In this document: positions 22,445 to 34,183 of the stretch, piece by piece
Position numbering within the stretch: the first letter of the stretch is position 1
Layout of the letters: every line of letters begins with the position of its first letter
DNA from: Nothopassalora personata
Lineage: Eukaryota; Ascomycota; Dothideomycetes; Mycosphaerellales; Mycosphaerellaceae
Length of the DNA stretch: 64,000 nt
Direction: 5' to 3'
Assembly: GCA_033816765.1 (NCBI GenBank)
Contig: CM066289.1
Span: 1,612,001 to 1,676,000, forward strand
Notes under the pieces: model-generated
Told to the model about the DNA's origin: nothing
The model's database searches: none
Seen by the model: only the letters and a program-made list of their open reading frames with translations
Position numbers and translations under genes: made by a program

Positions 22445-25400
22445 CAAAACGTGCCCCATTCGATCTCAGACGCTTCGCCAAGGCTTGCTAAGAGTTTATT
22501 CAGCATTGACCCTCATGACTCACGACGCGAACCTTTCCTACAACCTTTGCATCAAACATCACCGCCCATTGAGCGGTGGCAGACAACATACACTCGATGC
22601 AGGTGCTGGTACACCCGTAAATACAAGGAAGCCCTCCACCCCAAGAATGCACTTCGCAGTGCCCACCTCGCAAACGGACGCCTTCTATTCGCTGCATCGC
22701 AGGACTAGTATTTCCATAGGTGACTACGTAAGGATCCCTGTGTTGTATTTTTGGCATTATTTGCAGTTTGGCGGGTGGTCTGTGCAACGCCAGTGAATAT
22801 CCGATATAAGGCTGGCGTGCCGGCTTCAGCTTTTTGGTTCTTGTACTCACAAGAGATTTTGAGGCAGTTTGAGCTCAGTCTCCATCCTCCGAGACGAAGG
22901 ACTGTCATACAAGAAGCTTGAGCGCTAGAGTCTATCTTCACCACAAACGCCGTATGACCACCGCAAACGACGTGCTAGGCCATGTCCCAAGACTATGCAT
23001 TGGCCGTTACGGCTTGCGCTTTTCGACAGGCCTACTGCCGCATCTCGTCTGCCGTCAAGCTGTCTTTCGCTTGAACGCAAAAGGGGGGGGGGGGGAGGCC
23101 TGATGATTGCCTCAGACCTCTAAGAGAACACACGCGACACCTCCCACCCCATCTCTTCGTCTTCGCCATATTTGGCTCTCCGCAGCTCCATTAGCTCATT
23201 GACAGCCTCGGATGCCTCCTTTGCCCGAATGCATGTATAAATCTGCTTAACGTACCGCATGGCAATCTCTGAATCCCAGGCCACCCTCGGTGCCAGCTTT
23301 CCTCTTGCGCCAGGAGCTGCTCCTCTGTAACTTCTTCCCTCCCCTTGCCGTCATCTTTCGCATACAACGTCACTCGTCCTTGACGCAGTGCTGTATCCAG
23401 GTTCATCTAGAAAGTCATCACTATTGTAGCCTTCGTTGTTGTCAGAATGGTAGTCACGGAGCACTCCGATCCGCCTTGAGAAGATTGCGAAGAGTCATCT
23501 CCAAGGTTTTGCGATGCGCATATCTCGAGAAAGGCTAATGTTTCACGGATCTTATGACATCGGAAGCTGTGACAATGACTTCATCGGTATATGTATGTTT
23601 TCTTTAATCGCCCGGTTTAGGTTACTGTGCCGTCCAAGACAAAGCGGAGACTAAGACAGACCTGTGCACCCGGCTTGGCGTAGGCATCACTTGGCATACG
23701 TAATGTCACATGAAGCTTGTGTGGCTAGTGAATGGTCTTTGGCGCGGTCAACCTTCGTAAAGGTGGTTGGTGCGTGCAATGTGAGTGATCCTCCGATGGC
23801 AGACCGTCTTGACGGCTTCAGCCTTTAGTCATTGAGCTCGTCAGAGATCCTCGTGACAGTCTGAAGTACTGACAGTTCTAGTCTGTCGAGCTCAAGTATC
23901 ATGGTTCATTCATTAGCACGATGCGCTTTGCCTCGTGCCTTGATCACGTTCGCCGAATTTTCAAGATGAGCGCCGTTTGTACCGCCTAAGACCGCTTGAG
24001 AATCCTAGACGAATTGCTGAATCATGTGCACGTCGTTCGACAGCGGGAACACAGACGTTAGGAACAGCTGGGCGTTTATGCGATAGTAGTACATGAAGTT
24101 ATGACACTCTAGCACGCTTGAGGGATCACACCACGAGCAACCCAAACTAGTTAAGATGTCAGCGTCCTCGTAACAGCTGCATCGCACACGATCTCATTTC
24201 AGTATCAGCCGCCTTGGATCGTGCAACAGCACCTAGAGACCAAGGCAGGAAGTACACTTTGAAGGGTCCATTCTGTTTGCATAGTGTCATTCCGCGATTT
24301 CCCGACTCCAGACTCGCTATATTTTGTGTGCAAAGGCGTAAAACCTACTTAATAGCATATTGTGCTTCGTCCTGACCGCAGACTAGTATCACCGTTTTCG
24401 CTCTTTTCGTGGTGTTCTCTGACAGACACAGCAACGACTCAGACATGTTGAGCGCGACCGTAAGGTATAGAGTCTTTGCGATGGCTGTCGATGTGGCAGA
24501 AGAAAGTGTCGTAACTTCAATCAGCCTCGCAGCGTGGTCAACACTTGTATTGCCCTCAGGGCGAGTCTTGCTACTGTAGTAATGGCCGCACGGCTTGTGC
24601 CGGTACGATCTAGGCACTACGGAGGTGAGAGGCCTCGGAGCAGGTGTCAGACGCGAACATGGTGGTCGGATCAACATCTGACATTCCGAAGATGATGAGA
24701 AAGCGTTGGTGATTGGATAAGTCGTTCGCAGCATCGCGGCGACTGGCCTCTGTACACTGCTGTCGTGATGATGCTCGTACGGGATGAATCTAAGAAATTG
24801 CCGTTGGTTCATGTGCCGGGTGCCTTGTCGCTTCCGTCACTCGTTGCGACCCTGCAATGCGCCAGAATCGCTTCTAAGTACAGGCAGCAAGGGCCTTTAC
24901 GACCACTGCGTGCATGTGTATTGTGTACCGGTGACGAATCGCCTAATTGTTCCGACCATACTCGCCGAGTCGCAGGTGCTTGGAGAACTTCACGCAACTT
25001 GAAAGCAGTGTCGCTGTTTGGCGCAGCGGTGGCCAGCTCATTTGTCGGAAGCCCTCGCTGGGGTTCGCAAGACCATGGGCGTGGTAGATAGCTGGAACAC
25101 CCTCCAACCGATCCGAAAGCTCAGACTGTAAGTCCCGCGAGGATATCTAGGCTTGAAGAGCTTAAGGGGAGGTGGAGCGCTCCTGGCCGACGTCAAGGTG
25201 TAAGTCCTAACCACTCCTCCGGGCATGCTGATTTCGGCACAGTGCCTTACCACAACAAGAGATGCTGATCCCTGCCTGCAAGGCGTGTCTGACAATGACA
25301 ATACAACGAGTGTCTTGGCATTTCACATCGTCACCGCCGTTGCCTCGATGACTCCTGAGGCCTTGTGCGTACACGCATCTGACTGTGGGATAATCACATG

Positions 25401-25547
25401 TAGCAGCTTTAGTCTTCTCACATGATCACCGGCAGGCACCTTTCTCATCATTCCCTCCAGCATCGCAACAACCCGCTCTTTCCTGAGCTCCCCCTGCTAA
25501 CAAGCCCGCCAACTCACCCCACCCATCCGAACCCCAAGGGCCAAAGC
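22445..25547. other. Gene-poor right flank of the island
   Basis: About 3.1 kb of normal base composition with many short open frames on both strands, the longest 24345..24812 minus (155 codons), none with recognisable domains. A run of 13 G lies at 23083..23095. I can support no gene here. Decayed genes or 5' regulatory DNA of the kinase gene remain possible. Confidence 0.5.
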
Positions 25548-26185
25548 ATGCCCACCCACACCATCATCGCGATCCTCGGCGGCCCAGGCTCCGGCAAAGG
25601 CACTCAATGCCAGCACCTCTCCCAAACCTGCAACCTCCACCACATCAGCATCGGCGCCATGCTCCGCGAAGAAATGCAGAACCCCACAAGCCCCTACGCA
25701 GAGCTCCTGCAGACGAACATGCTCGCAGGTCGTCTGGGACCTCCGGAGATGACGGTCCAGATCCTCAAGGCGAAGTTGGATAATTTGCCTTGTGGGATGG
25801 TGGCGGTGGTGCTGGATGGTGAGGACATGCGAGATTGAAAGAGTGAAACGGGAGTTGACGGAATATAGGATTCCCACGAGCTATCAGGCCGTATCAGCTG
25901 TTTGAGGAGCGTGTTGCGCCGATTCGGAGGATTGTGGTGTTGGATGTTCCGGAGGAGGTTCTGGCGCGACGCTTGAAGGGTCGAGCGAGGTTCGATGATG
26001 TGGTGGGCGCTGCGAATGTGGCGGAGCGGATGCGGACGTATCGTGAGAATACGGCGGAGGTTCTAAAGGTAGCGGAAGCGGAGGGGAAGCTGGTTCGGGT
26101 CGATGGAAATCGAGAGGTCGATGTTGTGGCTGCTGATGTGAAGGTCGCGCTTCATGACTCGGTCGAGGAGACGAAGGTAGCATAA
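25548..26185 (+). CDS. Nucleoside monophosphate kinase (adenylate/UMP-CMP kinase-like)
   Basis: Predicted enzyme that transfers phosphate from ATP to a nucleoside monophosphate. Exons 25548..25818 and 25869..26185 join across a 50-nt intron (donor GTGAGG, acceptor ATAG) to give 195 residues, about the length of short-type UMP-CMP and adenylate kinases. The P-loop GGPGSGKGTQ is at residues 11-20 with K17 binding phosphate. The join rebuilds the strongly conserved DGFPR motif, which proves the intron. RRLKGRARFDD resembles the short lid and its arginines. I start at 25548 because the in-frame ATG at 25422 adds a Pro/His-rich leader without family likeness. Which monophosphate is used is not decided; the absence of a long lid and the short length favour the UMP-CMP or cytosolic type. 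The stop is 82 bp from the 3' end of the next, convergent gene. Confidence 0.85.
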
Positions 26186-26267
26186 TCTACGAGGTGCCAG
26201 GAGAGGCTGTATCGAACTTCAATATTTCATTTCGTGGATCTTATATTTTGCTATTTCGCGCGGCGGA

Positions 26268-28111
26268 TCAGATCTTGACCTCAGCCGGAACCCTGATCTC
26301 CATGATATCCACACCCTTGGCAATCTCGCTCTTCGTTGGCATCTTGCCTCTCCTCATAAGCTCAGCGCTCTGTGTCATGTATGGGTCCTTCATCATGCTA
26401 GCCACAGCGACAATATCCTCACCCTTGTTGTAGTATGCAACGAAACTCTGCTTGCCCTCACTGACGTCTGTGTTGCCGTGGATCGTGACGTCGTCAAAAC
26501 CGTTAGGGGTGTGACCACAGTATCGTAGCTGTGCGCCAAGAGCAGACCAGAAAACGGGGATGAACGCCTTTGGCTTTGAGCCAGGGCTATTGATCAATCG
26601 TGCGACTGAACGACCCATGTTCTGAGCGACGTTCCAATGTTCTATGCGGACAGGCTTGCCATTGCCGCCTGGTCCGTTGTATGGGTATGTTGCAATGTCA
26701 CCAATGGCCCAGACGCCCTCCAGACCCTTCACAGCGAAAGAGTCGTCAACCGAAACTGAACCATCCTTCTCGAGGCTAATGGCGCTGTTGTTCTGAAGGT
26801 AGTCGGTCGACGGACGGACGCCGACACCTTCGATGACAAGGTCTGCTTCGAGTTTCGTGCCATCTTTGAGCGCGACTGAGCCTATTGAGCCAGAGTCTTT
26901 GCTGCTTGGCTCACCCTTCTCGACTGATGCACCCATGTAGAATTTCACACCGTTCTTCTCCAAGATCTTGCGAAAGATGCTGCCGACTTGTGTGCCCATA
27001 ACACGTTCCATTGGCTCAGACTCCATGCCGATGATGGAGACATTGTGCTTCTTGCCCGCAAGAGCATTGCCCACCTCCATTCCGATAAAGCTGCTTCCAA
27101 TGACGACAATCTTCTTCCCGCCATCGTCACCAGCGGCCTTCATGATTTCCTGAGTATGCTGTGGAGTTCGCAGCAGGAACACATTCTTCAGGTCGCCCTT
27201 GAGGCCGTCTAGAGGCAGATGCCGAGGTGTACCACCGGACGCGAGGATGAGCTTGGTGTAGTTGAACTCCTTGCCATTCTTCGTCTTGACCTTCTGACCG
27301 CTGAAGTCGACAGAATCCGCCAAGCCCTGCACAAAGGTGACGTCGGCCTCCTTGTAGGTCTCTGGTGTTCGCCATTGGATCTTCGATACATCTGTGATCA
27401 GTGCCTTTGACAGCTTCGTCCGGTCGATTGGCGGGTAGTCTTCCTCAGCGATGCTTGTGATGTGTCCGGTATATCCACCTGCTCTAAGACCCTCAATGGC
27501 ACCAAACGCACCACTTCCTCGCCCGATGATGACGACGTGGTCGTTGCCTTTGGCCTGGCATTTGATGTTGAGCGTTCGCTTGTTGGCCAGAATCTGCTCT
27601 TGGCTGCCCTTGATGTATAACTCGCCGTTCTTTTGCACGATCTCGAACTTCTGCAGTGGGTCTGGAGCTGGAGCGTCTTCGATGTCTCCGGTCTTGACGT
27701 TGAAGCAAGCTCCGTGCCACGGGCAGGTCAGCCTGCCGTCGGGAGTGAGAACACCTTTTTGGCTCTATTAGTACGTCATCGAAGCGGCCAGGGTCACACA
27801 TTGGTACCTTTCGACAGTGGTGCTCCGTAATGTGTGCACTTGGGAGACAATGCATGCACCTCATCGCCGACCTTGGCCAAAAGCACCTTGCCCTCTTCGA
27901 TACCTTCAACCTCGACTTCCTGGGTTTGACCGTTCTGCAGCCCCTTAAGACTGGAAATGCCTCTGAGCTTGTATTCGGTAGCCATGGCTCTGATGGTTGT
28001 GGAGAAGGGTCGGGTTCGTCGTTGACGGAATGACTGCTTCGCTACAGTCAATGGCTTGCAAATAGGTTGTTGGTGGAGAAGTGAGGCAATGAAGGTACGC
28101 GTAGAGTGCAT
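26268..28111 (-). CDS. AIFM3-like Rieske/FAD oxidoreductase
   Basis: Predicted flavoprotein of the AIF family with an N-terminal Rieske domain, like animal AIFM3 and bacterial ferredoxin reductases. Exons 28111..27808 and 27754..26268; 53-nt intron with a perfect TACTAAT branch site; 596 residues. Residues 1-42 are basic and Ser/Thr-rich with few acidic residues (RRTRPFSTTIR), a good mitochondrial targeting signal. The Rieske ligands are C92 and H94 (CTHYGAP) and C112 and H115 (CPWHGA), split by the intron. The FAD domain starts at VVIIGRGSGAFGA (the usual third Gly is Ala). An NAD-binding motif (VVIGSSFIGMEVGNAL) and the second FAD contact (GVWAIGDIA) follow, and a C-terminal reductase domain ends the protein. 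It likely passes electrons from NAD(P)H; its partner is unknown. Confidence 0.9.
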
Positions 28112-30837
28112 CGAGGTGCTTTGGAGAAGGAAGTCAATGCATGGCCCGCACAGCTATATCCATGACATTCGTCGTCCTTACTGCAATAAGCGTCTAAGGC
28201 GTCAATGATCGATTACCGCTGCATCTGCTCTCATTGGCTGCGGTGAGTACGACATTGTGATAGCATCGTGCATAATCGATATCGGCATCCGCCGGCTGTC
28301 CTCTCTCATCTCTGATGTTGGTCAGCTAACATTGCGGTGCAGTACAGTAGTATAGCAACGACAGCGATCATGATCTCTGTTCCGCGTCTCGGGCTGAAGA
28401 CGACGGTCATATGGATATGGTCTCAACAAAAGCACTGAGTCATACTTGACATCAGGACGGTCCAGCAGCTTCAACGGATGGGTTGCTTCTGGGTTTAGCT
28501 TGCCACCATGCCAACGTGTGCGGGACTTGTTATCATGCAGTGTGAGAGTATGTACAAGACACGATGATCGCATGGCCGCGTTCGCTGGAAAGGTTCTGGG
28601 AGCCAAAGATGGAGGACAATGTGATCATGATGTTCGTCCAAGATGGCGAAGGCTGCTGACACTCCATTTCGCGTCGGCACGCTCGTTGCGGATTTGTATC
28701 TGGACCTAGAAACATATCCGCTCAACGTCTACCCCGATCCAAGAATGCGCGGCTGATTTGAGGGACTGTAAGCCACTGATCGCGAGGAAGTCTGCGTTGC
28801 AATCGCCTGTCGGGGAGAACCATGGGCGGCGGAACGTCTTCTGCTACCATGCGAGCCGGTCCGGATTCCTTCCTTGGGGTGGGTGGTACGAAACTCATCG
28901 CAGACGAAGTCGGTCCAGGAATTTCGAAGAGCCTAAATGCTGGATATTCGTCTCACCAGCTCCATTGCTCTCAACGTCGGCGGGCTTGCAAAATCCGTGA
29001 GCGACTGCGGGAACAGGCTCAGAAGAAAGGAAACACGGCAAAGATGGTCAACACACAGTCGTCGGGCTTACAAGCGCCTGCGCAGCATATGCAACGTCGT
29101 CTTGCTTTCCGCTATCAAGGGCGGTCGGGCAAGTCGAGAGCCTCATTGTTCAGTCTCTTATCTTCATCACGAGGGCGAGCCACTGATAGTGACATAAAAA
29201 GCAGACTAACTAGCTGGCAGGCCTCAAAAGGATGGCTTTCGTATAGCCGTCGCCCAGTCTGCTGGATGCAAGGTATGTACGGTCAGTAGCCTACAACCCT
29301 AGGCCCAGTTTATACATCCCCCGTTCATACGCTTTACCTTTTCAGTCGAGATTGGAAGTATTGTTCCCACTGTACTCTTCTTTAACTATCTTATATGCAC
29401 GGGCGCATACGCGTAGGGGACGTAGCATAAGTAATTTGAAGAAGGGAGCGACGTAGGAGGCACTCTCAAAACAAGGGAGGCTATACGAGGCAGTACACGC
29501 TTAGAGGTAAATAAATCGTTTTTAATTAGGAATACACAGAAGACAGGGGATGTATATACTATGCCTAAGGTTGTGTCCATGAGAACTGACGGAGCAACAG
29601 GGAGGTCTTGCTCTCATGCTATAGTACACGCCATTGAACGCATCCTGCTCCACTATCACGGCTGGACCACGGCGGAGAGGATGGTCATTTCGGCCCAACC
29701 GATCTTGGCTCAACCGATTTCTGGTCTGATGGTACAGCACCTGATCTGTACCCTAGGGTATTCACAGGGTCTCTGCAGCTCCTCCGTTCGCCTTCTGGTC
29801 GTTGCCGACAGTTTTCCCAGCCCGGACCTCATCTCAGATCGTGTCCAAGAGGTGCAGGGGCCGATACATACACACTCCAGGGCATGTCGAGCATGTGAAG
29901 CCGGCCAATGCTTTCACTCACCAGAACTCGAGCCATCGGAAGAGGATCTTTTCGTTCTCTCCAAGACTCAAATACGAGATTTCGAGGTGTGGGTCACTCG
30001 CCCGGCGAATCACGGCACGCGACTCGCCATCCCCCCTGCATGACCTCCTTCTTGAAATAGAAACGACAGAACTGGACGGTAGCATTCACGCGTCAGCTTG
30101 GGAGACGAGAGAATTTGCGTGCATTCTGCCCACATGGGTCTTGCTCAATACGGGCGATAGCCAACTTGGCGCACGACTCGCCTCGTTCTATTGTTATTAT
30201 GTGCCAGCACTACGCCGCCGTTGCGAACCGGGACCAAATGCCGAATGCTACACAAACGTTTGCATGGCCGTTGTGTGCCGCCTGTCGCCGGATGCTTGTC
30301 TGGTAGCCACTGGTGTATTCCGCAGTAGTGCACGTCCACGAGCGTCATAAACCTGAATCCGAAAAATGACGCCTCAAAGATGGAATTTTCTGGAGTGTTA
30401 TTATTGAGCGAGACCACCAATGGTTCATGGAATGAGCAACAAACATGATCCTTGCCATCTCGGCAAGAGCACAGCACTCAACGAGTTTGGATCTATGCGG
30501 GAGCATGGGATACGGATGCCGCCTGGCAAAATTGGCATGGCTCATGGCCGCTAGTGCTGTGCTAATGCCTCGTGTTTGGGCGGGACGGTTGCCAGAGCGA
30601 GCCTCAACCTTCCAGTTCTTGGTCACCTAACGCTCTTGCTAACTCCTGTTACGGTTGGCACATACCAAAACTGTAGTAGTGTAGCGTCGTGATAGTAACA
30701 CGAGCCGGCCGCACAATGACGTCCGGCTGGGTGTTGTGATGGAGACGCCCTCCATACATATAGCCATTGCTGCACCCCAAGACTAGGATTTTGCATCAAC
30801 CCAGCACTCTCGCGATTCACCTATACAGTCGTTCAAG
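28112..30837. other. Intergenic region without supported gene
   Basis: 2.7 kb between divergent genes. Many short frames, none with domain likeness or consistent splicing. The stretch 29320-29570 is AT-richer with CTACG/TAGG motifs and may be a small old repeat remnant. The right end should contain the promoter of the wall-protein gene. Confidence 0.45.
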
Positions 30838-32943
30838 ATGAAGGCGACACCACTTTCGCTCGCTGCTTTTGCAACCCTCGTGGCTGGTCAAGAGGCTTAT
30901 GGTCAGTCTCAGCCACCTCAGTATGGTGGCCAAACCACCTCAGTTGCCACTACATCGAGTGTGCCAGCTGCCCCATACTATGGCGGTTCTTCCAGCTCGT
31001 CTTCCAGCTCGAGCCCAGTCGCTCCTCCCGCCTACGGCGGTAGCTCTTCGTCCAGCATTGTGAGCACCACCAGCGCTCCCGTGCCACCATCCTACGGCGA
31101 AAAGACCTCGAGCTCCTCTTCCTCTTCCTCGAGCCCAGTCGCTCCTCCCGCCTACGGCGGTAGCTCTTCGTCCAGCATTGTGAGCACCACCAGCGCTCCC
31201 GTGCCACCATCCTACGGCGAAAAGACCTCGAGCTCCTCTTCCTCTTCCTCGAGCCCAGTCGCTCCTCCCTACGGCGGTAGCTCTTCGTCCAGCATTGTGA
31301 GCACCTCTAGCGCTCCCGTGCCACCATCCTACGGCGAAAAGACTTCGAGCTCCTCTTCCTCTTCCTCGAGCCCAGTCAGTCCTCCTTCCTACGGCGGTAG
31401 CTCTTCGTCCAGCATTGTGAGCACCACCAGCGCTCCCGTGCCACCATCCTACGGCGAAAAGACCTCGAGCTCCTCTTCCTCTTCCTCGAGCCCAGTCGCT
31501 CCTCCCTACGGCGGTAGCTCTTCGTCCAGCATTGTGAGCACCTCTAGCGCTCCCGTGCCACCGTCCTACGGCGAAAAGACTTCCAGCTCCTCTTCCTCGA
31601 CCTCGAGCCCGGTCTCGACTTCCGGTACTCTGTCGTTGATCTACCCAACCACTACCAAGTCGTCGTCTGCCACTCCTTCTGCTTGCCCAGAACCAGGCAC
31701 CTACGATAGCCAAGGCAGATACAGCTGCAATCCCGCTCACCAGTACCCCGACGGCCAGATCTGCGACTACGCCGACGGATGCCCATACCTAAGACAGCCC
31801 GGCCCAGGCGTTTCAGCCAACGTCACTACTCCAGCCTACTCTACCTCTGGCACTCTCAGCCTCATCTACCCGAATGCCACTGCAACCCCAACTGGCTACG
31901 GACCACCAAAGACTGAAATCATCGTCGTTACGAGCCTAACAACCTACTGCTCCCAGCCGACAACCTTCACTCACCAGCAGCGCATCTACACCATCACCAA
32001 GGCCACCACTCTGACCCTCCCATGCAAGGGTGGATGCACGATAACGAAGCCAGTCGAGCAGCCAACGAAGCCAGTCTACAGCGTTCCAACCTACGCGCCT
32101 TCGTTCTATCCAAACACGACCATCTCAGTCCCACCAAAGACTGTGACCACCGTGGTCACTCAGTTGACCACCTTCTGTCCTACAAGCACAATCTTCACCC
32201 ACAAGGGGTCGACCTACACGGTCACCAAGCCAACTACTATTACGCTTCCATGCCCAGGCGGATGCACCGTCACTAAGCCCGTAGAGGGACCAAAGACCAC
32301 TGTTCCAGTCGTCGTCCCATCGCAGCCACCAGTTGCCCCAACCTATGAGCAGTCAAAGCCGCAGCCATCGCAGAGCAGCGCTGTTGTGCCACCCCCAGCC
32401 TACACTCCACAGAAGCCAGACACCACTCTTGTAGAGAGCTCGCCTGTCGCTCCAACATACCCGGCCAGCACTCCACCAGTTGCCCCATCCTACGAGCAGC
32501 CAAAGCCACAACCATCGCAGAGCAGCGTGGCTGTGCCACCACAAGCCTACATCCCACAGCAGCCAGGTACCACTCTTGTAAAGAGCTCACCTGTCGCTCC
32601 AACATACCCGGCCGGCACTCCACCAGTTGCCCCATCCTACGAGCAGCCAAAGCCACAACCATCGCAGAGCAGCGTGGCTGTGCCACCACAAGCCTACATC
32701 CCACAGCAGTCAGGCACCACTCTTGTCAAGAGCTCGCCTGTCGCTCCAACATACCAGGCCGGCACTACACCAGTTGCCCCAACCTACCAAGCTGGCACAA
32801 CCCCAGCTTCATCAGCACCATCGGCCACTCTCCCGGCTTCGTACCCATCCAGCTCGCTCGTCCAATACACCGGTGCTGCCGCACAGGTCATGGCAACTGG
32901 TCTTCCAATGGCTGCCGCCGCTGTTGTCGCCATGCTCTTCTAA
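30838..32943 (+). CDS. Ser/Pro-rich repeat protein of the cell wall, GPI-anchored
   Basis: Predicted secreted wall or adhesin-like protein of 701 residues in one exon. Residues 1-17 form a signal peptide (MKATPLSLAAFATLVAG). Residues about 62-259 are five tandem repeats of 39-40 residues built from poly-Ser, PVAPPAYGG, SIVSTTSAPVPPSYGEKT. A small Cys-rich module follows at about 282-320 (GRYSCNPAHQYPDGQIC and DGCPYL). Two copies of a 45-residue motif with VVTSLTTYC and TLTLPCKGGCTITKPV come next, then three 48-residue repeats (PPVAPSYEQPKPQPSQSS and similar), and a C-terminal hydrophobic tail (MAAAAVVAMLF) after a small-residue site, the signal for GPI attachment. Heavy O-mannosylation is expected. 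DNA repeats are nearly identical, so copy number is likely to vary between strains. Confidence 0.88.
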   Translation: MKATPLSLAAFATLVAGQEAYGQSQPPQYGGQTTSVATTSSVPAAPYYGGSSSSSSSSSPVAPPAYGGSSSSSIVSTTSAPVPPSYGEKTSSSSSSSSSPVAPPAYGGSSSSSIVSTTSAPVPPSYGEKTSSSSSSSSSPVAPPYGGSSSSSIVSTSSAPVPPSYGEKTSSSSSSSSSPVSPPSYGGSSSSSIVSTTSAPVPPSYGEKTSSSSSSSSSPVAPPYGGSSSSSIVSTSSAPVPPSYGEKTSSSSSSTSSPVSTSGTLSLIYPTTTKSSSATPSACPEPGTYDSQGRYSCNPAHQYPDGQICDYADGCPYLRQPGPGVSANVTTPAYSTSGTLSLIYPNATATPTGYGPPKTEIIVVTSLTTYCSQPTTFTHQQRIYTITKATTLTLPCKGGCTITKPVEQPTKPVYSVPTYAPSFYPNTTISVPPKTVTTVVTQLTTFCPTSTIFTHKGSTYTVTKPTTITLPCPGGCTVTKPVEGPKTTVPVVVPSQPPVAPTYEQSKPQPSQSSAVVPPPAYTPQKPDTTLVESSPVAPTYPASTPPVAPSYEQPKPQPSQSSVAVPPQAYIPQQPGTTLVKSSPVAPTYPAGTPPVAPSYEQPKPQPSQSSVAVPPQAYIPQQSGTTLVKSSPVAPTYQAGTTPVAPTYQAGTTPASSAPSATLPASYPSSSLVQYTGAAAQVMATGLPMAAAAVVAMLF
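31021..31614 (+). repeat. Tandem 117/120-bp coding minisatellite
   Basis: Five units starting at 31021, 31141, 31261, 31378 and 31498, lengths 120, 120, 117, 120 and 117 bp. Units 1 and 2 look identical over 120 bp. The 3-bp difference removes one Ala codon, so all forms keep frame. Confidence 0.93.
32327..32758 (+). repeat. Tandem 144-bp coding repeat
   Basis: Three units of 144 bp (48 codons) starting near 32327, 32471 and 32615, the last two nearly identical. They form the Pro/Gln-rich stalk before the GPI signal. Confidence 0.88.
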
Positions 32944-34183
32944 GCATGTGCATAATCACGCAGGAAGGAATAATGTAATCTCCATCGAGCGACTTAGGGG
33001 TCCTCGACAGGAAGAATGAGATATGATGTACAAGATCACTTGCATCTGTACCAGCCAGCGGTTATGGTTTTTATGCCGACACGATATGGCCGATGTATGA
33101 GGAAATCCATGTTACTTACACGTACCCTAATAAAGACCTAGATATCCACGCGAAACAGTGCGTCACCGTGTCATTGCTTCTACTGAATCTACTCACAAGG
33201 TGTGTGAAATTGTTGATGCAGTGTTGTCTGAACAAGGATGTCTCGAGCGCAAGCCATGTTTCGGACGCATTGGTGTGGGCTTCGATGAGTCTAACGTACA
33301 AGGCTTTTCCTTGGGGACTGGTCGGAGTCTCTTTCTTTTCGCTGGCGGTCGCGTTCTTTCACGCAGCTTCGCGATATCTCATCCCGTCCTCGATCATGCA
33401 GAGCGTCAATAGGATACGACGACTAGACATATTTTGGGGAGAATCCCTCTGGTCACTTTCACAAGGCTGACCAAGGTCCTAATGGACTAGGGCCCTGTGC
33501 AGGTTTCAGTGGGTCAGAAACACCAGGGCTTGACAGGCAGGATAGTGATGAACACGAGAAGTCTTTGACCCGCTCATCACTGCCAGTCCCAGAATTTCTT
33601 GGCGTGGTCATTGAGTCCTTATGCCTCTGATCTGGTCGCATCGAGGAGGTTCTTGGATCTGATCCTTGCAGCGTCGAGCAGGTTGTTTCAGATTTAGGTG
33701 CTGGTGGCACGAAAGGTGGCATGATTGGTGACCAGGTGCCAGTGAATCATTCGTTCGTATAGCGGCGGTTACGGGATACACGTATTGTATGTAGGACGTG
33801 GACAGACCAGACCGCTCAGAGGCATTTCCTTACCACATCGCTTACCCTGGCGAACTTCTATGCAACTCGCTAAGCAACGACGAGGTCATGTGATGTAGAC
33901 ACGTTGAACAGGCAGTTATGCCATGCCAATGCAGAGGGAAGCGCTCAGTAATAATGCACAGCTTCAAATATCCGTGATGATGTGATGAATCCCGGTCAAT
34001 GAAGTGGTGTAACATGTGTGCGTGCTAGCACGTAGTGGTGCTGGTGGAAAAGCTCCTCCCTGCTGCGCCTCATTCCTCATTGGCGACCTGCCCACTACCA
34101 CTGCGACACGCGCACCCGTCATCTACCAGCCGTTGACTGTCCATATTTCACGACTTCATCGGCACAGGATATCCACCGCCAGC
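32944..34183. other. Intergenic region without supported gene
   Basis: 1.2 kb. The frame 33093..33470 (125 codons) has hydrophobic stretches but no recognisable family and no splice support; I do not call it. The region should contain the terminator of the wall-protein gene and the promoter of the SH3 gene. Confidence 0.45.

Noticed and set aside
22451..25091. Several ORFs of 60-155 codons on both strands
   Set aside because: No signal peptide, domain, consistent codon use or splice pattern could be supported.
30940..31740. Minus-strand ORF of 266 codons, rich in Arg and Gly
   Set aside because: It is the antisense of the Ser/Pro tandem repeats of the wall-protein gene; repeats with no stop in one unit create long shadow frames.
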